Notes: generated by a model from the letters alone, not told the origin. Positions 18,246-28,547 are shown, counted from the stretch's first letter. The stretch is 64,000 nt of DNA from Hymenobacter crusticola (GCF_002154225.1 NZ_MTSE01000022.1:1-64000); one strand, 5' to 3'. Numbers and translations: made by a program.

Positions 18246-18473
18246 AGGCCTTACTGAAATGGGTGCACCAGGCCTATACAGCCACACTCGTCGTGTTGGC
18301 CGCCGGGCTTGCTTATCCAGCCAAAAGTATTTGATACTCTAGCAGGTTGATATTAGAAGTCCATTAGATTAACCAGCTAGGTCGGTACGCGGAGTTTCAA
18401 CCTAGCTACTAGAACTTCCGGTGGTGATTACTTAAGATTAGGGGGTAATTGCTGTAAAGCAGGTCTGCTAATG

Positions 18474-19598
18474 CTATCGGCTTGCCAGTTCTACCTGCAA
18501 CGGCTCTTCGTTGGTAATTTCCTCGTTACCGGCTTTTAGCACCACGTCCCCTGCCTTCAGCGAACCAAACACCTGAATCTGCCCTCCGCTTTCGTCGCCT
18601 TTCTGCACGTCTACTAAGTCGGCGCGGCCATTCACGATGCGGATAACGTAGGTGCGTTCGGCCGTGCTAACTACGGAGGAGCGTGGCACAAACAGACTGC
18701 TTTTAGCAGCGGTGACGGGCAAGCTGACCGTCGCAAACATGCCCGGCCGCAGGCGGTTCTTCGGATTAGGCACGTCGATTTCGATTTGCTCGGAGCGAGT
18801 TTCGGGACGCACGCTGTTGGCCAGGCGGTTGATGATACCAGTAAAGGTTTCGCCGGGGAAGGTGCGGACCATAAACCCCACCGAGTCGTGCAGGTGAATA
18901 CTACCCACGTACGCTTCCGGCACGGCGAGGCGCAGACGTAAGCGGTTAAGCTGACGAATCTTGAAAATGGGTAATGCGGTTTGGCCACCCGGTCCGACAA
19001 AGGCTCCCGGGGCTAGGTTACGTTCCGTCACAACGCCGGCAAAGGGCGCGGTGATGCGCAAGTACCCCGCCATCTGGCTAGCCGCTTCGTAGTGCGCCCG
19101 ACCCGCTGCGACCAACAAGCTGTCGGATAACGCTTTGGCGTGGGCCTGCTCCAAGTTTAGGGGCGATACGGCACCGGCCGTGCGGCTGGTTACCAGCAAG
19201 CGGTGGTAGGCCGCCCGGCTGGAGCTATAGCTAGCTTGCGATGCTTTCAACTGGGACGACGCCTCGCTCAAGGCCGACGTAAGCTCGGGCGCTTCCAGCT
19301 CAGCGAGCAGCTGCCCTGCCCGCACGGGGTCGCCGATGTCGGCGTGCAGGCGCTTGATGTAGCTGCTGACGCGCGGGTAAATGTCGGTTTGGTAGTAGCT
19401 ATCTAGCTCACCCGGTAGGCTCAGCGAACGAGTTGGTTGGGCGCCTGTGACTGGCACAACATCATAAGGCATTTCTTTAACGGGTGCTTCCGTCACGACC
19501 TCTTTCGTGTCGCCGTTGCCGCAGCTCGCGAGAAAACTTACGCTAGTGAGCAAACAGGCCCCTAGGATACTTTGAAAGAAAGAATGAGCGGTGTTCAT
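18474..19598 (-). CDS. efflux RND transporter periplasmic adaptor (lipoprotein)
   Basis: A 374-residue HlyD/AcrA-family adaptor. I choose the ATG at 19598 because it precedes a lipoprotein signal (LTSVSFLASC, modified Cys next to GNGD). The order is a barrel-sandwich half (YPRVSSYIKRLHADIGDPVRAGQLLAELEAPE), a long helical hairpin (SALSEASSQLKASQASYSSSRAAY...), the second lipoyl half (ITAPFAGVVTERNLAPGAFV) and the beta-barrel/membrane-proximal domains. It links the inner-membrane permease to the TolC-like channel. Its gene follows the permease by 108 bp in the same operon. Confidence 0.92.
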   Translation of the reverse strand: MNTAHSFFQSILGACLLTSVSFLASCGNGDTKEVVTEAPVKEMPYDVVPVTGAQPTRSLSLPGELDSYYQTDIYPRVSSYIKRLHADIGDPVRAGQLLAELEAPELTSALSEASSQLKASQASYSSSRAAYHRLLVTSRTAGAVSPLNLEQAHAKALSDSLLVAAGRAHYEAASQMAGYLRITAPFAGVVTERNLAPGAFVGPGGQTALPIFKIRQLNRLRLRLAVPEAYVGSIHLHDSVGFMVRTFPGETFTGIINRLANSVRPETRSEQIEIDVPNPKNRLRPGMFATVSLPVTAAKSSLFVPRSSVVSTAERTYVIRIVNGRADLVDVQKGDESGGQIQVFGSLKAGDVVLKAGNEEITNEEPLQVELASR

Positions 19599-19706
19599 AC
19601 CCGTTTGGAAGGCTAATAAGTAGATGCTGAAATCAGCTTGTTTCGTTGTGTATTGAAGGCGCATGCGGCTGCATGCGTCCTGTATCGACCGGCGAGCAGG
19701 CACGCG

Positions 19707-22700
19707 CTAGGCGTGCATAGGTTCGGGGGTACGCTCTGCGATGGCCGCCAACTCGCTGCCATCGTAAGTGGTGCTTTCCGGATCATCCGGGTCGAGGGAG
19801 ACAGAGTCGAAGGTTGTTTTGCGCTGCACGGCGGCAAACGCTACGGGCAGAATGAACAGCGCAGCCAACGTCGAGGCGAATAGCCCCCCGATAACGGCGC
19901 GGCCAAGAGGCGCCGTTTGCTCGCCCGATTCTCCTAGGCCCGAGGCCATCGGAATCATGCCGAAAATCATAGCAATCGACGTCATTAGAATAGGGCGCAG
20001 CCGCGCAGCCCCTGCCGTTCGTGCCGCCGACACGGCATCGCGGAAGCGCAGGCGCAGGCCCTCCGCATTGGTCACGACCAGCACCGCATTGGCCACCGAC
20101 ACGCCCACCGACATGATCAGGCCCATGTACGATTGCAGGTTCAGCGTTTGGCCCGTGCCAAGCAGCAGGAGCAGCGCACCTACCAGCACCGCTGGCGCCG
20201 TCACGAGCACCACACCGGCCACCTTAAAAGACTGATAATTGGCAGCTAAGAGCAGAAAGATCACCACGACGGCTAGGCCTAGGCCCGTTTGCAAGCTGCC
20301 CATTGTTTCCTGTAGCAGCATCGAAAGGCCCCGTAGCTCCACCACCGACCCTTTAGGCGGCGCGCCTACTTCTTTCAGGGCTGCTTGCACGGCGCGGGTG
20401 GCCGAACCTAGATCTTGCTGGTGGATGTTAGCCGATACCGTTACGATGCGGCGCGGACCAATGCGGTCATATTGGCCGGGCTCAGTGGCGGGGCGCAGCG
20501 AGGCGACGTCACCGAGGGTGGGACGCAGTTGACCGGGTACCAGCGGAATGCTCTGCATATCCGCCGTGGAGCGCATTTGCTGGGGTTCCATTTGCACTTG
20601 TACCTGGTAGGCAAAGCCTTTGCTCCGGTCCAGCCACAGGTTTTTGGCCGTAAAGCGGCTGCTCGACGTAGCCGCCACCAAGGATCGAGAAATCTGGTCG
20701 GGCGTAAGGCCAAACTGGGCGGCTCGTTCGCGGTCAATCTGGATTTGCATGGTGGGGTAGCTCAGTGGCTGGTTGATGCGCACATCGCGCAGCGACGGAA
20801 CTTTCTCTAGCCGGCGCACCAGCTTTTCAGCATATTGCTCGCCTTCTCCTAGGTCTTTGCCGCCCACCAAAATCTCGATGGGCGTTTGGGCGCCCTGGCT
20901 CATGATCTTGTCGGTGAGGCTGATGGGCTCGAAGGTAATCTTCACATCCGGCAGGTGCTTGCGCACGGCCACCCGAATCTGCTCCTTCAGCGCATCCAAC
21001 GATTTTACTTCGTAGTGCTCGGCTAGGTTCACCTGCAAATCGGCTTCGTTGGGGCCGGAGTTGAACACGTACAAGGCGCTCGTGCCATAGCTAGAGGGCG
21101 TCATGCCGACGAACGCCGAGGTGATGGCCACATTTTTTGGTCCTACGATCTGTTCGATCAGTTGAATGACCTCTTTAGTACGCTGCTCGGTGCGCTCAAT
21201 GCGCATGCCCTGCGGCGCCAGAATGCGGAGTTGAAATTGCCGAGCGTGCGTAATATTCGGCATCATATCCTGCCCAATGCTGGTGAAACCCCAGCCAATC
21301 AGCACCGCGCACACTACGCCGTAAAGCGTCAGCACGAGGGCGCGCCGGGCCAGCAGCCTGTCAAGTAGGCGCAGATAGCCCCGCTTCACGCGCTCAAAGC
21401 CCGTGACCTTTTCGGGTTGGTTGGGGTAGGTGTGCGCCGAGCTAGGTTCGTGCGGGTGGTTTTTCAGCCACCAGTTGGCCACCACCGGCACAAACGTCTG
21501 CGACAAGATATAGGACACGATGATAGAAAAGCCCACCGACAGCGACAATGGAATGAACATGCCGCGCGGTACGCCCGTCATCAGGAAAGCCGGCGCGAAT
21601 ACCGCCAAGATGCTCAGTGTGATCAACAGCAGCGGAAACGACACTTCCTTGGAGGCATCCAGAATGGCTCTGGCCTTGGGCTTGCCCATTTCCAGGTGCT
21701 GGTGAATGTTCTCAATCACTACCGTAGCCTGGTCGACCAAGATACCAATGGCCAGAGCTAGCCCACTCAGCGTCATGATGTTGATGGTCTGCCCCGTGAG
21801 CTGCAACAGCAGCACGGCTGCCAGTAGCGACACCGGAATGGTTAGAATAACGATGATGGAGCTGCGGAAATCACCCAGGAATAACAACACCACCAGTCCG
21901 GTGAGCAGTGCTCCAATGCCGCCTTCCACCACCAAGCTGTGCACGGCCTGGGTCACGTATACCGATTGGTCGAACTCGTAGCTCAGGCTGATGTTGTCGG
22001 GCAGCAATGACTGCATTTCGGGCAGCTTGGCCTTCAAGGCATTCACCACATTCATGGTCGACGCCTCCGCCGACTTCGTCACCGGAATATAAACCGAGCG
22101 CTTGCCGTTAACCAAGGCGTAGCCCACCGGCACGTCGGTGGCGTCTTCCACGGTAGCTAGGTCGCGCATAAACACCGTTGGTCCCACGCCTTGCCGCAGC
22201 GGAATATCCAGAAACTCGCTCACCTTCTCCAGCACCGCGTTGCTGGGGGTCATGATCATGTAGTCGCCGATACCAACCGAGCCGGCGGGTGCTACTTGGT
22301 TGTTTTTCACCAGAGCCGCTACAATTTGGTCGGGCGTCAATTCATAGCTTTTCATGCGCTCAGGGTTCACCCGAATCACGATGGTACGCTCGTTGCCTCC
22401 AAATGGCGAGGGTGCCGACGCACCCGGAATCTGCGAAAACAGGGGGCGGATACGAGTAGAAGCGAGGTCTTGCATTTGCCCCAGCGTAGCCGAGCGGCTG
22501 CTAAACACCAGCTGCCCCACCGGCAAGCTCGACGCGTCGAAGCGCACCACCGTGGGTGGCACCGAGCCGGGCGGCAGGTAGTTCAGCACGCGGCTTACCT
22601 GGTTGGCCACCTCGCCGGCGGCTTGAGCCATGTTGGCGTCTTCGTAGAAGGTACATTTCACTAGGCAAAGCCCTTGTATATTCTTCACTTCCACGTCTTT

Positions 22701-22925
22701 AATACCCGATACATACAGCATCTGATTTTGGTAGCGCGTGGCAATGAAGCCTTCCATCTGGGCCGGCGCCATGCCGCCGTAGGGCTGCGCGATGTAGATC
22801 GTGGGCAGATTCAGGCGCGGAAAAATGTCCACCGGAATGCGCCCCAAGGCCAGCACGGCAAATACCAGAACGCCGAGCAAGGCCACTATCACGGCAACTG
22901 GTTTGGCTAAAGCAGCTTTAATCAT
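19707..22925 (-). CDS. efflux RND transporter permease
   Basis: A 1072-residue proton-driven pump of the AcrB/MMPL superfamily. TM1 begins at the N terminus (AVIVALLGVLVFAVLALGRIPVDIFP). Two large periplasmic loops and the duplicated 6-TM halves follow, with VGVSVANAVLVV in the second half. TM4 reads GILVDQATVVIEN: Asp398 is present, but the next residue is Gln399 where drug pumps have a second Asp, and Glu405 is kept. That pattern is closer to heavy-metal/CzcA-like or unassigned Bacteroidota pumps than to AcrB. Substrate not assignable. It lies between the TolC and adaptor genes. Confidence 0.9.
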   Translation of the reverse strand: MIKAALAKPVAVIVALLGVLVFAVLALGRIPVDIFPRLNLPTIYIAQPYGGMAPAQMEGFIATRYQNQMLYVSGIKDVEVKNIQGLCLVKCTFYEDANMAQAAGEVANQVSRVLNYLPPGSVPPTVVRFDASSLPVGQLVFSSRSATLGQMQDLASTRIRPLFSQIPGASAPSPFGGNERTIVIRVNPERMKSYELTPDQIVAALVKNNQVAPAGSVGIGDYMIMTPSNAVLEKVSEFLDIPLRQGVGPTVFMRDLATVEDATDVPVGYALVNGKRSVYIPVTKSAEASTMNVVNALKAKLPEMQSLLPDNISLSYEFDQSVYVTQAVHSLVVEGGIGALLTGLVVLLFLGDFRSSIIVILTIPVSLLAAVLLLQLTGQTINIMTLSGLALAIGILVDQATVVIENIHQHLEMGKPKARAILDASKEVSFPLLLITLSILAVFAPAFLMTGVPRGMFIPLSLSVGFSIIVSYILSQTFVPVVANWWLKNHPHEPSSAHTYPNQPEKVTGFERVKRGYLRLLDRLLARRALVLTLYGVVCAVLIGWGFTSIGQDMMPNITHARQFQLRILAPQGMRIERTEQRTKEVIQLIEQIVGPKNVAITSAFVGMTPSSYGTSALYVFNSGPNEADLQVNLAEHYEVKSLDALKEQIRVAVRKHLPDVKITFEPISLTDKIMSQGAQTPIEILVGGKDLGEGEQYAEKLVRRLEKVPSLRDVRINQPLSYPTMQIQIDRERAAQFGLTPDQISRSLVAATSSSRFTAKNLWLDRSKGFAYQVQVQMEPQQMRSTADMQSIPLVPGQLRPTLGDVASLRPATEPGQYDRIGPRRIVTVSANIHQQDLGSATRAVQAALKEVGAPPKGSVVELRGLSMLLQETMGSLQTGLGLAVVVIFLLLAANYQSFKVAGVVLVTAPAVLVGALLLLLGTGQTLNLQSYMGLIMSVGVSVANAVLVVTNAEGLRLRFRDAVSAARTAGAARLRPILMTSIAMIFGMIPMASGLGESGEQTAPLGRAVIGGLFASTLAALFILPVAFAAVQRKTTFDSVSLDPDDPESTTYDGSELAAIAERTPEPMHA

Positions 22926-23032
22926 GAGCGAAATAGGAAGTGAATGGGGCCGTAAGCTGATGAGTTAGCAAGCATAGAATCAGGCTATTGACTCGCTAAT
23001 TGCCTAAATAGCTAGGTCGCTAAACCATCACC

Positions 23033-24472
23033 TTACAGTTGGTTAAGCAGCACGCCTAGGCTGCCGTTGGTAGCGGCGCGCAATAGCAGAGCGCGCCAGA
23101 GGTTGTTCACGGCCAGGGCTTGGTCGGTTTCGGCGCGGTTGAGCACCACGGCGGCTTGCGTGAGCACCACCAAGTTGTCGAGGCCGGCGTCGTAGCGGGC
23201 TTTGGCTTGCACGTAGGCACGTTTGGCGGCATCGAGCTGCAAGGGAGCTTCTTGGGCCGTCTGACGGGCTAGCTCCAACTGAAGCACGGCGTTTTGCCGC
23301 TCTATTTGTAGTTGCAGATTTTGCTGGGCGTACTCGGCCTGGGCTAGGTTCACCCGTTGTTGTTGGGCGGTGGTGGCATACTTGGCACGCCACAAGTCGG
23401 TCACGTTCCAGGATAGTGCCGCGCCCATCACGTAATTGTACGCCTTGAACGGGATGCCCGCGCTCAGCGAAGGATCGATGGCAAAAGCGCCGTTTTCTCC
23501 GGCTCGGTTGCCGATGCCTGAGCCCCGCCCCCAGGTAGCGCCGACCAGCGACAATGTAGGACGCGCATTCATGCGCAAGACGCTGACCTGAGCTTCGCTA
23601 GCGCGAATACGCTGCTGATACGCCCGCAAGATGGGGGGCAGGCGCGTCGAGTCGCTGAGTATAACTGGTGCAGTATGGGGGAGCTTGGTATAAAATTGCA
23701 TCGAATCAAGCTGGATGGCCTGGGTCGGCACCCCTAGCAGTCCTGCTAAGCGGACTCGCTGTTGCAAGGCTTGTTGCTGACTGGCAAGGAGTTGCAATTG
23801 CGCACGCGAGGTCTCGGCGTTGGTGACGGAACTATCGATGCCGGCGCGGATGCCTGATAACGCTCCCGCCCGAATCACGGTCCGTAACGACCGCGCCCGT
23901 TTCAAGTTGGCGGCTTGCACCGCCACCGACTTTTGGGCCACCAACGCCAACAAATAAGCATCGGCTACCTGCACTTGGTGCGCAAAAAGCTCCTGCTCGT
24001 AGTCGGCTTGGGCCTGGGCGACGCCGGTGTTGGCGCGTTGTACAACGGCCCGGTAGCGGCCGAAGGTTAACACGGGCCACTCCACCACCAAACCTGCCTG
24101 GCTGGTCCAAGTGGTTTGACTACTAAAGTCAGGACGAACCCCGGAAACAGGAATGGCTCCACCGGCCAAAGCAGCACCCCGTACCTGGTTAGAGGTGCCG
24201 TTGAGTGCCTGCGCTTGCATGGTGATCTGGGGCAAATAGGTGGCGCGCGTGGTACGCACATCGGCCGCAGCCGCTTCCACGGCCACTTGCCGGGCCCGAA
24301 GCGCCGGGTAGTTGGCCTGCGCTACTTCCAGCGCTTGCGGCAGCGTGAGGGAGGTAGGCGGCACACTTTGCCCGATGGCCGTGCGCTGGCTGAGCAAGCC
24401 GGCCGCGCCGACCATCAGCAGTAAGAGGCGACAACGAACGCCTGTAGTACCTATTAAGAGAGCAGCTAACAT
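23033..24472 (-). CDS. TolC family outer membrane channel protein
   Basis: A 479-residue outer membrane efflux protein with a signal peptide (LLLLMVGAAGLLSQRTAIGQ). The two homologous halves of long coiled-coil helices are visible: LTLPQALEVAQANYPALRARQVAVEAAAADVRTTRATYLPQ, and later NLAQAEYAQQNLQLQIERQNAVLQLELARQTAQEAPLQLDAAKRAYVQAKARYDAG. The trimer forms the outer channel of the tripartite pump with the neighbouring permease and adaptor. It is the first transport gene after the two-component pair. Confidence 0.92.
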   Translation of the reverse strand: MLAALLIGTTGVRCRLLLLMVGAAGLLSQRTAIGQSVPPTSLTLPQALEVAQANYPALRARQVAVEAAAADVRTTRATYLPQITMQAQALNGTSNQVRGAALAGGAIPVSGVRPDFSSQTTWTSQAGLVVEWPVLTFGRYRAVVQRANTGVAQAQADYEQELFAHQVQVADAYLLALVAQKSVAVQAANLKRARSLRTVIRAGALSGIRAGIDSSVTNAETSRAQLQLLASQQQALQQRVRLAGLLGVPTQAIQLDSMQFYTKLPHTAPVILSDSTRLPPILRAYQQRIRASEAQVSVLRMNARPTLSLVGATWGRGSGIGNRAGENGAFAIDPSLSAGIPFKAYNYVMGAALSWNVTDLWRAKYATTAQQQRVNLAQAEYAQQNLQLQIERQNAVLQLELARQTAQEAPLQLDAAKRAYVQAKARYDAGLDNLVVLTQAAVVLNRAETDQALAVNNLWRALLLRAATNGSLGVLLNQL

Positions 24473-24598
24473 AGTGATGCAAAGCTCTCACGCCGGTATT
24501 AGGCTGACATTAGCAACAAATTAGAAGTTATTAGAGACGTAAAAAGCAATACTAGCATGGCGAAATAGTTTCTTCCGGTGCTCTCGCTTGCCACGGAC

Positions 24599-26008
24599 CT
24601 AGCGCTGCAACGAACTAGCTTGAGTAGCCGTCACCAATGGCAAATCGACTTCGGCCACGGTGCCGCCACCGGAGCGCGGGTACAAGCGCAGCTGGGCTTG
24701 GTGTAGTTGTAGGATTTGTCTTGCCAATGTTAATCCTATCCCGAACCCATTGATGGCTTGCACGTTGCTGCCGCGGATGAGTGGCTGGAAAATACGCTGC
24801 ATATCAGCAGGTGCGATGCCGATGCCGCGATCCTCGATGCGCAGTCGTACGCCTTGGTCGGTGTTCATTTCCAGGCAGAGCGCTACCGGCTGCCCCGCCG
24901 AATATTTGCATGCATTGTCAACTAAGTTCACCAAAGCGGTGCGCAGCAGATGGGCGTTGCCGAGCACCGTGGGAGCTGTGAGCTGACGTTCCACCCCTTC
25001 GCTCACCGCCAACGACAACCGCTGTTGGGTGCGTTGGTGCTGCACCGTATCCATCACATCTAGAAGTACGTCCATCAATTCCAGAGGTTTTCGCTCTAAA
25101 GGCTCGCTGAAGTCGCCCAGGCGAGCTAGGTGCAACAGGCCATTGGTAAGTTCGGTAAGCTTGTCAAGCTCCTGGGTGGCCTGGCCGATGCCTTCTTTCA
25201 GGCTAGCTACGTCCGTGTCGTAGGCGAGGGAGGTTTCCAGCCAGCCCTTGATGGTGGTAAGCGGCGTCCGTAATTCGTGCGAAGCCTGCGCAATAAACGC
25301 TTGTTGGCTTTCCGCCAGCGCCTGTTGCCGGGCCAGTAGGTCATTGAAGGCCGTTGCCAGCACGCCCACCTCATCGTGCGGATTGAAGGCGCGCAGGCGG
25401 AAGTCGCGCGTTTGGGAGCCCGGTGCCCGCAGTTGGCGAATTAGAAAGTTAAGGGGTGCCAGTGCCCGGCTTGCGAAGAGCAGCCCAACCCCAGCCACCA
25501 GCACTACGGCCATGAGATTGCCATACAGCAGCGAACGAAACAAGTCGTCCTGGCGGGTATATCCGTTATGATCGTAGGCCGTCACAATGGCTACGTATTC
25601 GCCTGGCTCATTCGGCCGCCGGTACGCGACGGCAACTCCATCTTTGGGAAAGCGGTGACCGGGACTGACAAACGAAAAAACATGTTCTTTTTCCCGCCGG
25701 GCTGCGGCCAAAAGTTCGGAGGTAGGCTCAAAATCCTGGCCGTGCAAGCTCTTGTAAAGCGGCCTGTCCGCGGGGTCATACAGGTACTCGGCCTGCTCTG
25801 GTAGCGAGGCTAGCACGCTACTGATCACCGTGTCACCGAGTACTTGGTATGCCACGTTGGCCTTTCGCGTCAGGCGCCGGGTAAAGGAATCTTGGCGGTA
25901 ATCGACGGAGCTCAGGTACACGTACGTGGAGAAGGCGAGTAAAATCAGCCCTACCAGACTGCTAAACCACAGCAACAGTTTATGCTTGATCTGGAGCCGC
26001 GCTGCCAT
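24599..26008 (-). CDS. sensor histidine kinase of the efflux operon
   Basis: A 469-residue membrane kinase. TM1 is at 11-32, followed by a periplasmic sensor of about 125 residues, TM2 near 160-180, a HAMP linker (RALAPLNFLIRQLRAP), HisKA with SHELRTP (phospho-acceptor His244), and HATPase_c (NLVDNACKYS, EDRGIGIAP, GFGIGLTLA). The start codon overlaps the stop of the response regulator gene (TGATG), so the two are translationally coupled. The arrangement matches CusS/CzcS-like systems that sense periplasmic metal or drug and induce the adjacent pump. Confidence 0.92.
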   Translation of the reverse strand: MAARLQIKHKLLLWFSSLVGLILLAFSTYVYLSSVDYRQDSFTRRLTRKANVAYQVLGDTVISSVLASLPEQAEYLYDPADRPLYKSLHGQDFEPTSELLAAARREKEHVFSFVSPGHRFPKDGVAVAYRRPNEPGEYVAIVTAYDHNGYTRQDDLFRSLLYGNLMAVVLVAGVGLLFASRALAPLNFLIRQLRAPGSQTRDFRLRAFNPHDEVGVLATAFNDLLARQQALAESQQAFIAQASHELRTPLTTIKGWLETSLAYDTDVASLKEGIGQATQELDKLTELTNGLLHLARLGDFSEPLERKPLELMDVLLDVMDTVQHQRTQQRLSLAVSEGVERQLTAPTVLGNAHLLRTALVNLVDNACKYSAGQPVALCLEMNTDQGVRLRIEDRGIGIAPADMQRIFQPLIRGSNVQAINGFGIGLTLARQILQLHQAQLRLYPRSGGGTVAEVDLPLVTATQASSLQR

Positions 26009-26682
26009 CAGCCTTGCAGTAAGTACCCCATGCCCACCACGGTGTGTAAGAGCTTCTGCTCGTAATTTTTGTCGATTTTTTTGCGCAAGTAGTTGACGTA
26101 CACGTCAATAATATTGGTATTCGTGTCAAAGTGCAGATCCCATACCTTCTCGGCAATATCGACGCGAGTTACCGTTTTGCCCCGGTTCACCATCAGGTAT
26201 TCGAGCAGGCCGTACTCGCGGGTGGTGAGCTCAATGCGCTGCCCAGCCCGCCGTACAATACGCGCATCAAGATCCATTTCTAGGTCAGCTACTTGCAAGA
26301 TGGCGTGCTGCCCGGCATAAGACGAACTGCGGCGTGCCAGAGCCCGAATGCGTAGGAGCAGCTCCCGGAATACAAAGGGCTTCACCAGGTAGTCATCAGC
26401 CCCGGCGCCAAACCCACTTTCCTTGTCTTGCAAGCTGTCTAGCGCGGTCAGCATCAGCACGGCCTGGCGCGGCGAGTGCTGCTTGATGTAGCGGCACAGC
26501 TCGAAGCCGTTAAGCAACGGCAGATTTACATCCAAAATCACGACATCGTAGGGCTGCTGCTCAAACAAGCGCTGTCCCATCAGCCCATCGTAGGCTACTT
26601 CCAACTCGTAGCTTTCGCTCTCGATGCCCTTGCGGATAAACGAGGCTAGGCTTACTTCATCTTCAACGAGGAGAATCTTCAA
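26008..26682 (-). CDS. OmpR-family response regulator of the efflux operon
   Basis: A 224-residue regulator. The receiver has Glu7-Asp8, phospho-acceptor Asp51, Thr79 and Lys101. The C-terminal winged helix includes ELTTREYGLLEYLMVNRGKTVTR and the recognition segment TNIIDVYVNYLRKKID. The frame opens with TTG at 26682, with no better in-frame ATG. It is cotranscribed with the sensor kinase and probably activates the pump genes downstream. Confidence 0.92.
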   Translation of the reverse strand: MKILLVEDEVSLASFIRKGIESESYELEVAYDGLMGQRLFEQQPYDVVILDVNLPLLNGFELCRYIKQHSPRQAVLMLTALDSLQDKESGFGAGADDYLVKPFVFRELLLRIRALARRSSSYAGQHAILQVADLEMDLDARIVRRAGQRIELTTREYGLLEYLMVNRGKTVTRVDIAEKVWDLHFDTNTNIIDVYVNYLRKKIDKNYEQKLLHTVVGMGYLLQG

Positions 26683-27135
26683 GGCAGAGAAAGTTCAAGG
26701 CCGTTTGGACAGGAACAGACGAACGCCGCTAATACGTTTTACCAGTTAAATCAACTGCGTAATTACCGATAGCGCCCTGCTTATAATAGGATAGCAGGCC
26801 CCTCCACTTCTAAGAAGTCGTCAGCACAGCAAAATTACGCAAAATCTAGTACCAGTCTTGGGTGTCGGTAGTTAATGACCCCGTCTTACCGCCCACGAAA
26901 GGTGGTCATCTCTCTTGGTCTAGCTTGGGGGAACCAACTCCGTTACGTTCAACTGATGCTGTTCCACTGAACAAGCGAGTTTAAAAACTGCTCTTATTTT
27001 ATGCTGCCGCAGATTCCGGGTGTTCACCAGACAAAGCGCCGGGTTTAGGTAAACGAGCATTGGCTGAAGGGATGAGACACTTAAGTAAAAGTTCAGGTAC
27101 TTACTGGATACTCTAGGCAGCTGTACCTTGCAAGT
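26683..27135. other. intergenic region between divergent units
   Basis: About 450 bp upstream of the efflux regulator (minus) and the LysR remnant (plus). It should hold the promoter of the efflux operon. I see no gene or clear repeat. Confidence 0.5.
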
Positions 27136-27377
27136 ATGGCTGATTTTAGATTGCGTGTCTTTCAGGCCGTAGCACGGCACTTAAGCTTTACCCAAGCTGC
27201 TCAAGAGCTATTCATTACGCAACCGGCTATTACCATGTCCGCGAGTTGGAACGCTGCGGTACCCGCATCAGCCTCGCCTTCGCAGGCCAGGCGCTGTACG
27301 CCCACACGGACGCCGTGGAGCAGCTTAGCGTGATTGGAACGGGAGGCGAGCGAGCTTTTCCTCGAATCACCACCTAA
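27136..27377 (+). pseudogene. LysR family regulator, N-terminal remnant
   Basis: The first 35 codons read MADFRLRVFQAVARHLSF then TQAAQELFITQPAIT, an unmistakable LysR helix-turn-helix. The frame is then broken. In the +1 frame the expected continuation RELE is followed directly by RCGTRISLAFAGQALYAHTDAVEQL, so the segment normally between them (about eight residues) is deleted. A stop follows at 27375, and no effector domain is found downstream. A decayed fragment. Confidence 0.8.
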
Positions 27378-27524
27378 GCAAGCCCAGGAGGGGGCTGACT
27401 AGGCGGCACCAAGTGGAGACCTATTGGGTAGGGAGCGTAGCACCGCGGTTTTGCATAGCGAAAACGGCATTTGCGCTTCATACGCCACGCCTTTAAAAAC
27501 GGGAAACTGCGCTAGCCCTTCAAC

Positions 27525-28544
27525 TTACTGCGTCAGCTGGAGGGCCTGTTCCAGCATGGGGTCACGCCCAGCCGCTAGGTCGGCAGCCGTGTTGGCTACT
27601 TTCACATCGGGGGCTAGGCCACGGCCTTCCCAGTTCACGCCGTTATGGTCACGGTATTCGCCGACCGACACCGTGAAGCGCCACCCGTTGGGCATGTCGC
27701 GCTCCACCCGGTCGGAGAAGGCGCCATAGGTGGCAAGCCCCACTTGGCGCACGTGCGGGAGGCGTTTCATGGCCAGCGTGAAGGTTTCGCCGGCGCTGAA
27801 CGTATCGTCGGAGGTGAGCAGAATGATGGGGTTAGTGTACGGGTGGGAGCCAGTGGGCTCTACGTACCACTCCTGCCAACTGGTAAACTGGTGATGTTGA
27901 GGCCCAGTGCGCTTGCGCGACTTCATATACAGGCGGCGCGCATCGGCGAAGCGTCCGGCGATGTACTGACCTAGCTCATCGCGCCCGCCGGAGTTGTCGC
28001 GGATGTCGAGCACTAGGGCTTTGGTACCCTGCAACGCGCCAAGGATATTGTCGAGGTTGTGCTTATAGTTCTGGTACTCCTCATCTAGCCCCGACAAGTA
28101 GAGGTAGCCCACGTTGCCGGCTAGCTTGCCATACGTAAGCGTGGGCGAGGCTAAGTGGCTCTCCGTGAGGTAGCGGGCTTTAATCAAATCAAGGCTGGTG
28201 TGGTTGAGCGCCGGTCCGCGGCGTTGGCCCGATACAAAACGGGGATAGCGCGCGTCGGTGGGCGAAAGGCTCACGTGTGCATCGTTCAGCGTATCTATCA
28301 TCTGCGTGAGCACCCGGTACAAGTCTGCCGGGCCCGACTGCGCCGTGAGTTGCGACCGAAAATGGCGATGCACCCCCGGCCAATCCACGGCTTTCACCTC
28401 GAAGCCCCCATAGAGCCGATCAAATTCCTGCCACACGTACTCAAAGTTGGCTTCGGCGTCTGTGGTGGGCGCTACTTCGTCTGGCATGCACGACCAAGAC
28501 CCACTCAAGATCATAAGGCTGAGAATGATAACTAACTTTTTCAT
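27525..28544 (-). CDS. S41 family peptidase, lipoprotein
   Basis: A 339-residue protein with a lipoprotein-type signal (LSGSWSC, Cys19). An N-terminal helical domain with FDRLYGGFEVKAVDW is followed by the tail-specific-protease core: ALVLDIRDNSGGRDEL, TSDDTFSAGETF with likely nucleophile Ser250, and a late GRGLAPDVKV. No clear PDZ domain is present. It is probably surface- or periplasm-exposed. The upstream gene ends 3 bp before this one, so they form an operon. Confidence 0.85.
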   Translation of the reverse strand: MKKLVIILSLMILSGSWSCMPDEVAPTTDAEANFEYVWQEFDRLYGGFEVKAVDWPGVHRHFRSQLTAQSGPADLYRVLTQMIDTLNDAHVSLSPTDARYPRFVSGQRRGPALNHTSLDLIKARYLTESHLASPTLTYGKLAGNVGYLYLSGLDEEYQNYKHNLDNILGALQGTKALVLDIRDNSGGRDELGQYIAGRFADARRLYMKSRKRTGPQHHQFTSWQEWYVEPTGSHPYTNPIILLTSDDTFSAGETFTLAMKRLPHVRQVGLATYGAFSDRVERDMPNGWRFTVSVGEYRDHNGVNWEGRGLAPDVKVANTAADLAAGRDPMLEQALQLTQ

Positions 28545-28547
28545 GGC

